NCBI GenBank assembly: GCA_025174535.1 | Contig: JALBUN010000047.1 | Coordinates: 310,001-374,000 of the forward strand | Reading direction: 5' to 3' | Origin: Cantharellus purpuraceus | Lineage: Eukaryota > Basidiomycota > Agaricomycetes > Cantharellales > Hydnaceae | DNA length: 64,000 nucleotides | Shown here: positions 33,871 through 45,363 of the stretch, one piece after another | Layout of the letters: every line of letters begins with the position of its first letter | Numbering within the stretch: the stretch's first letter is position 1 | The notes under the pieces: model-generated | The model's input: only the letters and a program-made list of their open reading frames with translations | Told to the model about the DNA's origin: nothing | Database searches by the model: none | Program-made: the position numbers and the translations under genes

Positions 33871-34275
33871 ATGTCTGCCGGCAAGCCTTCGTTCGTTTAC
33901 AAACTGGTGCATTTCTCGTCTCCCCCTCCAGAACATCTTCCAGGGGCTCTTCCCGTCTCAGCCCTCGACTCCAGCTCAGGCTTTATACACCTTTCCACTG
34001 CGGTCCAAATCCCAGGGACCTTAAAGCGCTTCTTCGCTGAAGATCCAAGAGTATACATACTCAAGCTCCCTTACGATGCTATCGAGAAGGACATAAGATG
34101 GGAGAGTCCCAATGCTAAGGTGTGCGGGGAGCGAGGAGGGGAAGGCATGTTTCCGCACCTGTACAATGGATTTTGCCTTGGCAGTGCCGAGGTCGAAAGC
34201 GTCCGAATGTGGGAGAACACCGAAGGCGGATGGGACGAGGCATTAGAACGAGCAAAGACATGGCTGCTGTATTAG
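33871..34275 (+). CDS. DUF952 family protein
   Basis: This is a single-exon gene of 134 residues, close to the usual DUF952 length. Family blocks are FVYKLVHFSSP, SGFIHLSTAVQIPGTLKRFF, VYILKLPYDAI, DIRWES and a late FPHLYNG. DUF952 proteins are widespread in bacteria and fungi and have no established function. The ATG at 33871 gives a start right before the first family block. Confidence 0.88.
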   Translation: MSAGKPSFVYKLVHFSSPPPEHLPGALPVSALDSSSGFIHLSTAVQIPGTLKRFFAEDPRVYILKLPYDAIEKDIRWESPNAKVCGERGGEGMFPHLYNGFCLGSAEVESVRMWENTEGGWDEALERAKTWLLY

Positions 34276-34447
34276 ATTATCGAGTAAGGCATCATTCCAA
34301 CTGAAATCAACTTTATATTCACGACATGGCCATTTGCAGTATGTTGAGGTACATCGAAATGTGATTCATGTGCAGCAACTGATGCTTAAGGCCTGATCCC
34401 TTATGATTGACTTCATCATATCTATGATGTTGATGCCCATTTCCAAT

Positions 34448-35552
34448 TCATGCACAATCCCTTTCAAGTCTAGCCCGAGCAGGAGATAGCCCAAATGTAG
34501 ACCAGAATTCCCTACTGTCAAGGGCTCGTCTGAGCACCTCCGGGCTACGCGGCAGAGCTCGCACATTCTGTTCCTCCATCAGTTCCCGAACCCACTGAAG
34601 ACAAATTGGTCAGACCAAGGAATTTTGGAGGAAGGATCTTCACCTGTGGTTGTAATCCAGAGGGGACCTTGTCATGATTTGCTTCGTCACCGTCACCCCA
34701 CGCGCTGGCCAAGTCCCACCAGTCGTATCTAAGAAATGTAAGAGTTATTGACACAATACATGATGGCGGGTTACACGTACACTCTGCCATCAGTCACGAT
34801 CCAGCGCGACCCAGTTGCAAGACTAAATTGAGCATGAACAGCCAAGATCGCACGCGCGACGTCCAGTCCGTGAATCATATGTATACTCGTCTTGAGAGAT
34901 TGATGAGGCATATTCAGAGTGCAAGTCGGGAATGCAAACCTTGCTCTTCAAGACCTCCTTTGTGGGAGCGACTCTACTGACCCAATTTCTCATCGAGCGA
35001 GTGCCGCCCCAAAGGCCACAAAGATCTAGCACAGTGGTGGGCACAGCAGGGGAGTGAGATAGTAGTTCATCCTCTGCAACCGCTCGTGGGTTTGACGCAT
35101 TGTAGGAAGAATGTCGGTCGGACCAAATCACGTCTGCTTTCTCGCTCTGAAGAGTTGGGCTACCCTATGCAAGATTTACCGACGGCCCCAAAATTGGGGG
35201 ATTGACCTACATCATAGATGCCAGTGGAACCAAGTTGTATAAACCGTGCATTTGCATCAGGATGTGTTTCTTGATAGAGTTTCAATAGCCGTGCTGAACC
35301 ACCTGCGCCGTATATGGGGAATGTGATGAGCACAGTACGCGCATTGGGGAGCACACGAAATGGCCGATCATCGGTCGACTGTGGATCAAATGTGAATTTT
35401 AAGGTGTCATCATGTCCGGAGCGAGTCGTAGCTGCATATTCGACCTTCTGTTCCTTCAAGAGAGGTATCAGAAAGGTTGACGTCCAGCCCGCACCAAGGA
35501 TTAGGATATCTGCAGAAGAGGCGGAAGGATACGGAACTAGATTCGTTGACAT
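34448..35552 (-). CDS. NAD(P)-binding Rossmann-fold protein (YeeZ-like, extended SDR type)
   Basis: Exons 35211-35552, 34940-35164, 34781-34890, 34644-34728 and 34448-34594 give 302 residues. The N terminus carries ADILILGAGWTSTFLI, a dinucleotide-binding loop of GxGWTS type, then strand VEYAATTRS and VLITFPIYGAGGS. FIQLGSTGIYD resembles the SDR active-site strand. A later block is DLCGLWGG, followed by MIHGLDVARAILAV and WIVTDGRVYDWWDL, as in atypical extended SDRs such as YeeZ. The substrate is unknown. All introns are 46-56 bp and the phases agree. Confidence 0.82.
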
Positions 35553-35677
35553 TGTAAATAGGTTTGATAAGTAAGTAACAAGTCCAAAAATCTGCATGTG
35601 AAGGTTGTGTGAAAGTTGTCACATTGCGGAGAGTCGGAGCTTGAACACCCTTCTTGCCTTGAGACCACACATACGGA
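35553..35677. promoter_or_regulatory. 125-bp spacer between divergent start codons
   Basis: The start of the Rossmann-fold gene (minus, 35552) and that of the bicupin gene (plus, 35678) face apart with 125 bp between them, so the promoters must be shared or closely packed. Confidence 0.6.
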
Positions 35678-37266
35678 ATGGAACCTAGCCCCGCTGATAC
35701 TTCACCTAATACGAGTGTCCAGCATGAAAAACAACTTGTTACGGATGAAACCACCTCCCTGAACATACCCAGCACCTTTGATGACCTTCATTCCTTGGAG
35801 TCATCCGCATCTCCAGATCAAACCCGTGATTCTAAAGACAGAGAGGAAGGAGAGGAAGAAGACGATGAAGAAGAGTTTTCTGATGATGAAAGCATGTCTT
35901 TTCAGCACGAAGATTTTACTCCGGCTCCTCTCCCAATGCCGGACATGTCTGAATTTGATGTTCCATTACCTCCCCAGCTACAGAACACCCATGAAGTGGA
36001 TCATGTAGAAAGCACTACTGACGCGGAGCCGCAGCCCCTTGCATCTCCTCCAAAAGTTCTACATGTTCCCGAAATCTTGAAGCCTATGGAGCACACCGAA
36101 ACTGGCCCAAGTTTTGAGGGAATTCAAGTCGTTCACCTTGGCCACGAAGCCGGTCTAGCAGGGGCTATGCAGGCCACGTACTTCCGGCTCCCTCCGGGAA
36201 CTCGCACTACCCGTATGCGTGATTTAATCAACAATTTGCTAATTTGAATCTAAGATATGTTTGGCCCCCCCCCCCAATTTTAGGTCCCGTGGCCCAGCGA
36301 CTAGGCGACAGCCTCACTTATTGTATTTCCGGCCACGGACTATTATGGCAAAATGGTTGGACGTTTCCTTTTGAAGCTACGGATGCCGTAGGGTGGAAAG
36401 GCGGGACCGGGATCGCACACACGATCATCAATGATTCGAACTGCGATGGGAGTGCAGGCCAGGACCTCACCTTGTTGATGGTGCATGAAGTCAATGAAGA
36501 TGAATCTTATTCCTTTCCTCTTGATTCAGAATTGGATGGAACTGCGCTTAGTGTGGAGGGGAAGTCTTCGTGGAAGGATGTACCAGTCCAAGGGGAATTT
36601 GGACCACACCCTGGTGTACCGAGCGTCTCCCCCGAGCGTGGTAATATGTCTATTCCCGAGCCACAGAGGGGATACCGGCCAAGCAATGTTGTAAATACCA
36701 TCGCAGAGCTGGACGCTATCGGTGAAGGTGAATTGTTCGCCAACGCCACAAGTTTGACTCAAGAGACGGGATTGAGTGGAAGATTCGGCTGCAACTTTGA
36801 AGTGCCTCCACCAGGAACTCGTTCGTCAGGTAGGGACACCACTCACTACCTGTCACGCAACCGATCTAATCGGGCATATCAAGATCCACATGCACACAGC
36901 CTGGAGGATGAGCTAGTATATATTGTCAGCGGCAGTGGCTTGGTATGGCTTAACGGCCACGTGCATCTCGTCCGCGAGGGTGATGCAGTCGGGTTTCCCG
37001 GTGGAACGGGTATCGCGCATAATTTTATCAATGATTCTAATGCGAACGATACCGAAGGCGAACCTCTTATGTTATGGATTATTGGTCAAAATAGAGCTAA
37101 AGAGGGTGACCTAGTATACTATCCTCTACGCGCTGGAGAAAAGATTACATCCAAACGCTGGTGGCCGGGTAGGTCTAATTCCACTCGGATTCTTACTGTT
37201 ACATACTTATAATTTTGGTTACCAGACTCCCCCAAATATGATTTAGGTAGCCTACTGCTTTCATGA
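35678..37266 (+). CDS. Two-cupin (bicupin-like) protein
   Basis: Exons 35678-36218, 36284-37168 and 37226-37266 give 488 residues. An acidic, disordered N terminus of about 140 residues is followed by two homologous cupin modules. Each has a GxGLxWxNG turn, a DAVGxxGGTGIAHxxINDSN block and a strand of the LML type. In the second module HAH (H383, H385), the nearby Glu and H426 of GTGIAH could bind a metal. In the first module the matching HxH-E segment is missing, although its GTGIAH is kept. The last 13 codons lie in a third exon. The alternative read-through stop at 37212 ignores a GTAGGT donor. The function is not known. Confidence 0.82.
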
Positions 37267-37973
37267 TGGATTCCATTCGTTAATTAAGCATTCTTCAGGA
37301 CCTCATAATGGAAGGCCGCAGCGACCACTAGGGACCTGAGGCTTATAGCCTGCAATTTTTAACAGTAAAGATGATGCAACGACCATGTCCATGGTGCGTG
37401 AGTTTAGGGATAGGCTCACAGGGCTATCGAATGGGGAAGCATACAGTACTTCACTTGGATATCAAAATTTCGTTAAAGTAATACTAGCTTTAATATGGTC
37501 CTTCACGTTGGTCAGGATTGTGACGGCTCACGTCTGAAATGTAGTGATGCTGAAGAGTGCTCACTCAGTACGTCTTATACGTTGATAGATGAGAGGAAGC
37601 CTTACTCATAGTTGTTTGGGCTCGATCTCTCCAGATTACTTTGCATGTCGCCGTTGCTATCGTCCCTCACACTCATCCTCAATCCTCTGACATTTGGTGG
37701 AAATGTATGCTGGGGGTCCACAAGGTGCTCAGACATCACCCTGAGGTCACTGGGTCAGATATACTCTTTACTGCCTTATATATAATTACAATTTGGCCAT
37801 GGCATCGGACATGATGAGATGGCTGGTACACATGACGTTGACGTACCAAGTATTAGTCAAAACAAATGAAGGGTTCGAAAGCAGGAACTAGAACCCATAC
37901 ACTGAATAGTAATGTATTTGTACTCTTCCGCACGCAGATGCTCAATTCCCACTGCGGCATCCCTCTTTCCCTG
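37267..37973. other. Convergent spacer between the bicupin gene and RAE1
   Basis: These are 3' ends of two convergent genes. No other feature is seen. Confidence 0.45.
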
Positions 37974-39488
37974 TTACTTCTTTCTTTTCCTTATTTCGTC
38001 CTCCTTGCATGGATGAAGCATGATCTTGTTTGAGATGTTCGTAGTCATTCCGGAATAGCCTTTCGACCAGTCGTATGAAATGGCGTATGCAAAGAGGTTA
38101 CCCGTGCGATCGAAGGCAGTTGCAGTTATAGGGCCTGGAGCAGGCTCAAACCCTTCAGAAGAGTAATTTAGGAACGAAAATTCTTGTGGATATTTGGGAG
38201 GGATTGTCTCACATTTGAGCCGTGTGCGCTGGTCTTTGTCCCAGAAGCAGATGCCCCCATCTGAACCTATAACAATGGTGTCAATTGATCACAAACCAGA
38301 TGTCTAGAGTTATTACCGGCTGTAGAAAATGTACCATATTGCTTATTGAAGCTAATACTATTCACAGAAAATACACGAGTAGAATGTGCTTGTTGAATTT
38401 CCTTTCGATGACACTTGAAGAAGAAATTTAGACTATATGCCACATAAACATGTGAATAAGTACTCGATGATTGGACTGACGAATTGTCCTTATCATCTAC
38501 GTATTGAATGGCCACGCGGCCTTCAATACTTCCAATAGCATACCCATCTGCGGTAGGGAAGCACGATATACACCGTGTTTGCCACTTCAATGGTGATTTT
38601 GTGGTCTAACGTAGTAATATGATGTGAATTCCGACTTGGGGAGGCGGTCAGAACTACCTTGAGTATCTTTTGCGGATTATGCAAATTGAAGATTGCAATA
38701 TACTGCTCGGCGGTACCTACGACCATGAGGGGAAACGCCACGTCAAGGCTGTAGCATCGATCCGGGAGGTCCACAGAGCCTATGGGAGATGGTGATCGGA
38801 GGTCCCAATACTAAGTGATTGCGCGGATATTATCAAAACGCTCACTTTCGTACAACGAGGGGGCCACAGGCAGACAAACCTTTACAGTCCTGTCCCAGCT
38901 TCCCGTCACGAGGTAGCCACCAGACGGTGCATCGACCCATCTACAACATTTCACCGGAGCTTCATGTGATCCAACTTGTGCAGACTGGCCGGTTGCCAGA
39001 TCAAAAGCACGTGCTGCCTTGTCTGCCCCAACCGAAAAAACCTTTGAGCCATCCTGAGAGCATAGTAGTTAGGCATAGCACTGCGAATAGGGGACTCTAT
39101 TCCAATGTACTTTGTGCCAACATACATCCAAAACAGGTGCTTCATGGGCATACATAGCCTTGCCTCGTGTTTGTCCACTAGTGCCCACCTCATAGATTCG
39201 CACCTGAATTCAAGGATACGAGCATCAATGACAAACGTTCACACCGAGACACGTGTGGAACGGGTGTGGGATTCTTCCACGCTCACTTCGCTCAACAGTC
39301 ACACACGCGAGACAGTACAACAGGCTAATTCGGGAGCATAAGCTCACTTTGTTGTCCCAACTGCCTACAGCCAGATAATCCGCCACAGGGGAAAAAGAGA
39401 GACAAGAAATGGAATCAGGAGGAGGATCTATGACTTCTATATCTTTTTCTGCAGGTTGAGAAGATGTAGATCCAGTGAATTGGGACAT
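37974..39488 (-). CDS. RAE1: mRNA export factor Rae1/Gle2 (WD40 protein)
   Basis: This seven-bladed WD40 protein docks at the nuclear pore through Nup98 and is needed for mRNA export. The gene is multi-exonic. The first exon (39348-39488) encodes MSQFTGSTSS and then PPPDSISCLSFSP and YLAVGSWDNKV, which is diagnostic of Rae1. Later blocks are VFSVGADKAARAFDL, APVKCCRWVD, GYLVTGSWDRTVKYWDLR, LPDRCYSLDVAFPLMVVG, RCISCFPTADGYAIGSIEGRVAI, NSISFNKQYGTFSTAGSDG and a terminal CKEDEIRKRKK. Intron 1 is about 146 bp, longer than its neighbours. NUP96, another pore component, lies about 10 kb away on the same strand. Confidence 0.92.
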
Positions 39489-40067
39489 ATATGATCACAA
39501 GCTGTAGCAGGTGTGACGTCGGTCACGGGAGCGGGTAAATCTTGGGCTTACATAATGTCTGAAGTGTCATTGGAAACCAACTTACCAACTTTGATGGTAA
39601 ATCCCTATACGGCTCATTATCAGGATGGCCACACTGAGCGTTCATGGTGAGGTTGGTTGGGAAAATGTTGCTGATTGTTTCGTGCCTGCTTGGGAGGAGT
39701 AAGGTATATGTTCTGTTGAGCTTACTAGTATTGATATCTTCGGCTCTTTTCACCACACATTCAAGCAAGACGTTAATCTCGGGATGTTAGCGACAAACGC
39801 CTTGCATCCTGAACCACCGGTAGCACTGAAAAAATGCAGATACACAGGTGACTTCTACGTGATTGATCAGGTAAAACTCCCATTGTCTTCAATCCTCTCC
39901 TAGGACATCTATAAAAGACTTCAAAGGCGACAGTATTGATTCATGGCGACGTGCCATATGGTCGACTGACCAACCATCACTCATCACGTGACTCACATCC
40001 CTTTGTCCCGTCCTCCCCTTGTTCTGCTAGACCATATAAACCCCTCAAGAACCCCAGAGCTCTTTCC
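39489..40067. other. Spacer between RAE1 and the zinc-finger-like gene
   Basis: This is upstream of RAE1 and downstream of the next minus-strand gene. No coding exon is seen. Confidence 0.4.
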
Positions 40068-42285
40068 TCACCACCCGTGCCATATCCTCGAAACAGCCTC
40101 TTCGTATGCACTGCCGAACTTGTCAGAGATGCTCATGACCTCCATGTTCGCGTGAGCCCATCTACTCGCTTCAAGTCTGGACATGGAAAACCCCTTGTGT
40201 CTCTTCGGGTTTTCCATGTGGCGGATTAGGCTGTCTTCGCGCGCGAATTCGGCACCGGGTCGTCCTTTGTCCACGCAAGTCTCCAGTGGACAGATAGCCA
40301 AATATCTTTCCGCAGCCAATTTCCTTGCCGTCGAATTGATGATCGTCGCCTGTGACATCGCCAATGTTTTTTCACGGATACGAAGGAGCTCCTTCATTGC
40401 GTGGCAGGTGACCCAGTGTCTTGCCACGTTCCTGTTGCTCATCGATGCCATACTCCTCTCGCATGCCTTACCGTCAGGACCTACATAGCTGCATTTATAG
40501 TCCGCCGTTAGGATAAGATATAACGGCGAACTAGAAGGCAGTGGGTTAGAAGGCGGCAGGGTAGAATGCGACGGGGTTGCGGTCCATGCCACAGTTTTCA
40601 GGCGGGATTTGGCGATGCCCGCGGATGATCCGTCCAGCTGCTCTAAAGCAACTGTACCGGCAGGTGGCACAGATATGGAGTGCCACGCTGTGTCACTGTC
40701 GTGACTATGGTTGTTTTCGCCGCTGGGGTCTGTTCCGTTCGGTCTGTCAAACCCAATCTGTCAAACTTGCGTCCATGAATATCCAATGCACTCACTGGTT
40801 CAGAACCCCAGCTAAGATATCAGTTGTCTCCCCTAATTCCTGATTTGCAACAGCCATCTGCCCTCCTAAATGTACGAGTGCTTCAGGATGGTTATAGTCG
40901 CTCGAAAGTAGCGACCATTGCACTCCATGGTCGGGGTGGGAATCAGGATAACTTGTTTGACAATCCTGAGGCATTGCACCTGCTACAGATAGACGAGGAT
41001 GCATGGGCATCAGAGAGATATAACTTGAGTTATCATCTGATAGATATGTATTACTTGGAATATACGAAGTCAGCATAAATGTATATGTAAAAACGCAAGA
41101 AATGATCCTCACTTGTACCAGTTCTCCTCGAAAAGTTGTGGGTGTGCGAGCCCTGCCTCCCAGTGGGGATCCATAGGTATCGTACTACTCCCTAGGCCTG
41201 TATCAGAGGTGGGAATGGTCGGCGGAATGGTTGGCAGGCCAGTCAGGGGAGTGGTCACTGGGAAAGTCAATGGAAGATGCATGTGCGGCGGAGAGATGTG
41301 ACTCGAGGTGTCATCCGATAGATATGCATTACTTGGAATACACTAAGTCAGTATAACTGTATATGTATAAACGCGAGAAATGATCCTCACTTATACCAGT
41401 TCTCCTCGAAAAGTTGTGGGAGTGCGAGCCCTGTCTCCCAGTAGGGATCCATAGGTATCGTGCTACTCCCTAGGCCTGTATCAGAGGTGGGAATGGTCGG
41501 CGGAATGGTTGGCAGGCCAGTCGGGGGAGTGGTCACTGGGAAAGTCAATGGAAGATGCATGTTGTGCGGCGGAGAGACGTGACTCGAGGTGTCATCCGAT
41601 AGATATGCATTGCTTGGAATACACTAAGTCAGTATAACTGTATATGTATAAACGCGAGAAATGATCCTCACCTGTACCAGTTCTCCTCGAAAAGCTGTGG
41701 GTATGCGAGCCCTGCCTCCCAGTGGGGATCTACAGGTATCGTGCTACTCCCTAGCCCCACATCAGAGGTGGGAATGGTTGACGGAATGGTCGGGAGGGCA
41801 GTCGGGGGAGCGGTCAGTTGGAAAGTCAACGGAACTTGCAGGTGAGGGGGTGCCGCAGCGATGACCTGGGGATCTAGTGGTTGATCGAAGCTTTGCGACC
41901 ATTCACGAGCTGTGGTGTCAAATGGCACTCCTGTATTTGTCCGCATTTTTTCCAGACATTGACGACACTGGAGATTTGAGCATGTAGCATACGTTGGCTC
42001 TCGCGACAGGTCAGGTGGCTGCAGGTAAGCTTGATAATACCGAAGATGAGGAAGCTGTTCTTATTAGACACTGTCCGGAATTCTTGACTCACTTGACAAG
42101 TCATATGATTCAAGCTGGTGCGATTGAGACAAAAGGTAGTCGGTGGAGCTCACGCGACTGCCGTCTGGGCAGGCCATGGGAGTTGAGGGGGGCTCATTGG
42201 GAGTGGTGGCATATGAGGACCATGTTGGATCAAACGCGTCCCAGGGCGTGTCAAATTCTTCAAAGTTGGCAGTGAACAGAGGCAT
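40068..42285 (-). CDS. Zinc-finger-like protein with tandemly repeated exons
   Basis: Six exons, 42093-42285, 41672-42029, 41391-41612, 41113-41331, 40796-41053 and 40068-40743, give 641 residues in a frame that closes. The N-terminal half is acidic and Pro/Thr-rich, like an activation domain. Exons 2-5 carry repeated units: Pro-rich PLTFPVTTPPTGLPTIPP, then TSDTGLGSSTIPMDP and LFEENWY. The C-terminal third has two Cys/His modules. One has CSYVGPDGKAC followed by HWVTCH. The other has CPLETC and later RHMENPKRH. They resemble C2H2-type fingers with unusual spacing. A transcription-factor role is inferred from this layout. I do not recognise a named family. Start codon: first ATG in frame (MPLFTANFEEF), behind a TATA box. 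Confidence 0.72.
41053..41672 (-). repeat. Tandem exon+intron units, about 278-281 bp
   Basis: The three introns 41613-41671, 41332-41390 and 41054-41112 are each 59 bp and nearly identical. Exons of 222 and 219 nt lie between them, and partial copies of the unit lie in the flanking exons. Unit starts recur at 41103, 41381 and 41662 on the plus strand. All introns are phase 2, so adding or removing a unit keeps the reading frame. Confidence 0.93.
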
Positions 42286-42373
42286 GATGAACACACGAAG
42301 ACCCGAGAGTAGGCAGATAAGTCAGGGTGAGGGGGGAGGAATGACTGGGTGAAAATCAGCCAAACACCCTCCC

Positions 42374-42381
42374 CTTATATA
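42374..42381 (-). promoter_or_regulatory. TATA box of the zinc-finger-like gene
   Basis: TATATAAG on the minus strand lies about 90 nt upstream of the ATG at 42285. Confidence 0.55.
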
Positions 42382-43314
42382 TTCTGACAAACGCTTCGTG
42401 TTAGATGCCATGAGGTGCCACACCATAACAAATACAAAGCCTGTGTGCCCCCCCGAAATAGGGCAAGTGAGTTTAATCCCCCTTCTGATATCAGAACGAC
42501 GCCCTTTGTTCCAGTGGCACGGGACGATAGCGATGGTTCTTTCGTGAGTGCATTCAATGCTTTGAGTCCCTATACACGGCGCCAGTTTTTTGGTTTTGTT
42601 TTGTTCCAGTGAGAATTTACAATCCCGATGCATCTTCACGAGTGCGAATTCGCACGTAGCGTTCCTGAGCTAGAAGACTCGTAGCATTATTCTTTCCTTG
42701 TCAAACGGCCGCTCAATAGGTGAAGTTTCTTTGGTTCTTTTAGTGATGACTTCAATATTCCGCAATTGAATAGGCTTTATGCAGTTCGGTGTGGATATCA
42801 GATCATTGAACAAAATGTTCTGACTGCTTCTAGGCTCCATTAGAGCATTGGCTCAGAGTAGTGCAGCCTCCTTTTAGCCATGAGATCTCAGTAAGGAACA
42901 ATGACTCTGATGGACTCACGCCTGTGGGGGTATAGGCTTCGCGAACTAACGACGCGCCTAGAGGTGGTCACTGTGATGTTCCTTCCACTTCACGCTGCCG
43001 ACACAACGACTCGCTACCGTGCTAGCCCCGTTTCAGAACTAACGATCACCAGCCCAAATAAATCTTAGCCCCAAAGGGGTGTCAAGAAAGGTCAGTAATA
43101 TAGCAGCCATGATATCTGCAACAATAAGCGTGACCGCTGAGCGTGGTAAGTGTACCGATGATTACGTAACACGTTACAGTGGAGGTGCACCGGACGATAT
43201 GAAAACAAACTAGACTATGTTCATCAAGGATGTCGTGATAAAAGCATCGGTCAGTCAGAAAGCGAGCATGCATGCATGGTAACGTTAACGTTCACAAGCG
43301 CTGTCCCCTTTTTT
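42382..43314. other. Spacer between the zinc-finger-like gene and the MFS gene
   Basis: Only short frames without motifs occur here. It should hold the promoter of the zinc-finger-like gene and the 3' UTR of the MFS gene, both read on the minus strand. Confidence 0.4.
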
Positions 43315-45363
43315 TCAAGCAGTTTTCTCGTCAGAGGCAGCATGCTTCAAATCCCCTGTGCTAGAGGCGTATGTGGACTCCCCCTCGTCATGCACACCCA
43401 TGCGCGACACATCAAAGCCGTGATCGATGAGGTATTCGCGGAACTAAGACATCAAATTGGTCGGCAATGGCACATGGGGTAGAGTTAGAGCACAGAAAAT
43501 ATACATACATCTGCATCCTCACGAGCCATCCCATCGGCGCCAAGTGGTTGGATGAACAAAAACGTGATGATTGCGCTCAATATCGCAAGTCCACTTGCAA
43601 CGAAGAAGGGGCCAGAGTTCCCACGATCCGATGTCGCACCACCAAAGGCTGAAATCCACCATTCGTCAGAATCAAGGCTTCACATCGCAGAAAAGTGGTA
43701 GTCATTCACCTGTGACCATAGGGGGGAACGCTGCGCAAATAAGTAGATGATGAATACACGATGGCATTGATATGTTCATGAAACACATACCCCAAGTACC
43801 GACGAACGCACCGATCTTACCAACGGCTGCAGCTATACCGTAAAATTGGCCACGGACGGCAGTGGGTCCGCTCTTGGCAGCTATAAGCCCAAGACAGTTT
43901 CCAGGCTGGTAGACGTTAGTATCAAGTAAAATCCCATAGAGATTAAGAACAAGGACGCACCCCGAATTCACCAAAAGTCAGGAAGATACCATAAACCACC
44001 GTGAAAGCCGCGACTTGATTCTTGAGATGAGTATAAAGGCCGGACATGATGAATCCGAACAGGGACTGTAGGAGCAGCCCTGAGATCATGGTGTATTTAG
44101 GACCAAGCCAGTCAACAACGAATGCGCCAATAACCGTCCCGGGCATATAGAACAAGCTATGGACAGGTCAGGTTATGCTAACATAGCTTTCATGCACATG
44201 ACGCACTTGAGTACAACGCTCCAGCCAAAGGAGATAGTAAGAGCAGCGTTAGCTGGCTCAAGGCTGCCCAGGACCGTCGTCGAGTACAAGCCGAAGGGGT
44301 ACGAGATAAAGTCATAAATGAACCTGGAAGCACCATGAGGAGATCAACAGATTCACTGCAAAAGAAGCGTACCAAGTAATAGAGACCGCAGCAAGGCGAG
44401 TCCAGTATCGTTTGAGAATTAGGAAATATGGTATACTGGTTTCCTTCATCGAGTCTTTCTTGAACCGAGTTGGCTCCTGCAAACAGGTGTCAACGCGTTG
44501 AGGTGTCAAGGCATCACGTACACACCTCCATCTTAAGTCGCCAGATGAAGACGGCGACGGCGGGGAAAAGACCAAGACCGAGTGAACCACGCCATATAGT
44601 GTTCAAATGGTTCTCGCCAAAGCTATTACAAGATCAATACCAGATGAAGACGAGGACAGGTGATCTACACACATCCAGAGGAGGACAAGCGGAACAAATG
44701 CACCAAAGACAAACCCCAAGTCAATCATAGTGTCTGATGGAATGAGCATTGATATCCGCACGAATGTGAATGCACTCACTCGTGGCTAACGCGAACCAAC
44801 GATGTTGTGCGCGTTTGTTGATGCCCTCTTCTTCGCTCTGCTCACTGGCAGCAACACTCCCACAGGGGTACTCTGCACCAATCCCAATTCCAAGAAGAAA
44901 ACGGAACGCCGATAAAGCGGCCACAAGGCCAGTTATCGAGTTATGGGCGCCTTGCGAGCAGGCGGAAAGGAAAGAGAAGAGAGCTACGATCCCTGTCGCC
45001 GCCATCTATGGTGGGGTTAGTGCGAGTGTTGTGCGGTGGGCTGGCAAATCGTACGCACCATGCCAAATTTCCTACCCACTCTGTCGCTGAGATAACCGAA
45101 CGTCAACATGCCCACGACCGTGCCCGCAAACGCGACCGATGAGATGACGGTGGACCGGTTTGTGGAAATGGCTGTCGAACCATACTTTTTCTTAATCAGA
45201 GTGCTCACTGGGCCGATGACGCTATTAGCGTAGCCATCGGAGAACAGTGCAGTTCCACAACTAGAGGTGCAAGTGTGAGTGATAAAAAGGAGCAGGAGAA
45301 GAAGACACCATACGCAAAGATGAGTGAGACTTTGGACAGACCGGGTTTAGCAACGGCAGCCAT
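43315..45363 (-). CDS. Major facilitator superfamily transporter (phosphate/glycerophosphodiester, GIT1-like)
   Basis: This is a 12-helix secondary transporter. The first exon (45314-45363) is short and joins FAC to GTALFSDGYANSVIGPV, the family helix 1. The MFS signature GYLSDRVGRKFGM lies between helices 2 and 3. FRFLLGIGIGAEYPCGSVAASE marks helix 4, a motif of phosphate and GIT1-type symporters. Helices 7-12 follow with FIYDFISYPFGLYS, FYMPGTVIGAFVVDWLGPKY and GQFYGIAAAVGKIGAFVG. The stop is at 43315. Many short introns (about ten) split the helices. The substrate is inferred from motifs and could be phosphate, glycerophosphoinositol or a related ester. Confidence 0.85.

Noticed and set aside
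41053..41672. A CRISPR array
   Set aside because: The repeats are exon plus intron units of about 280 bp in a eukaryotic gene. There are no short spacers of the CRISPR type anywhere in the window.
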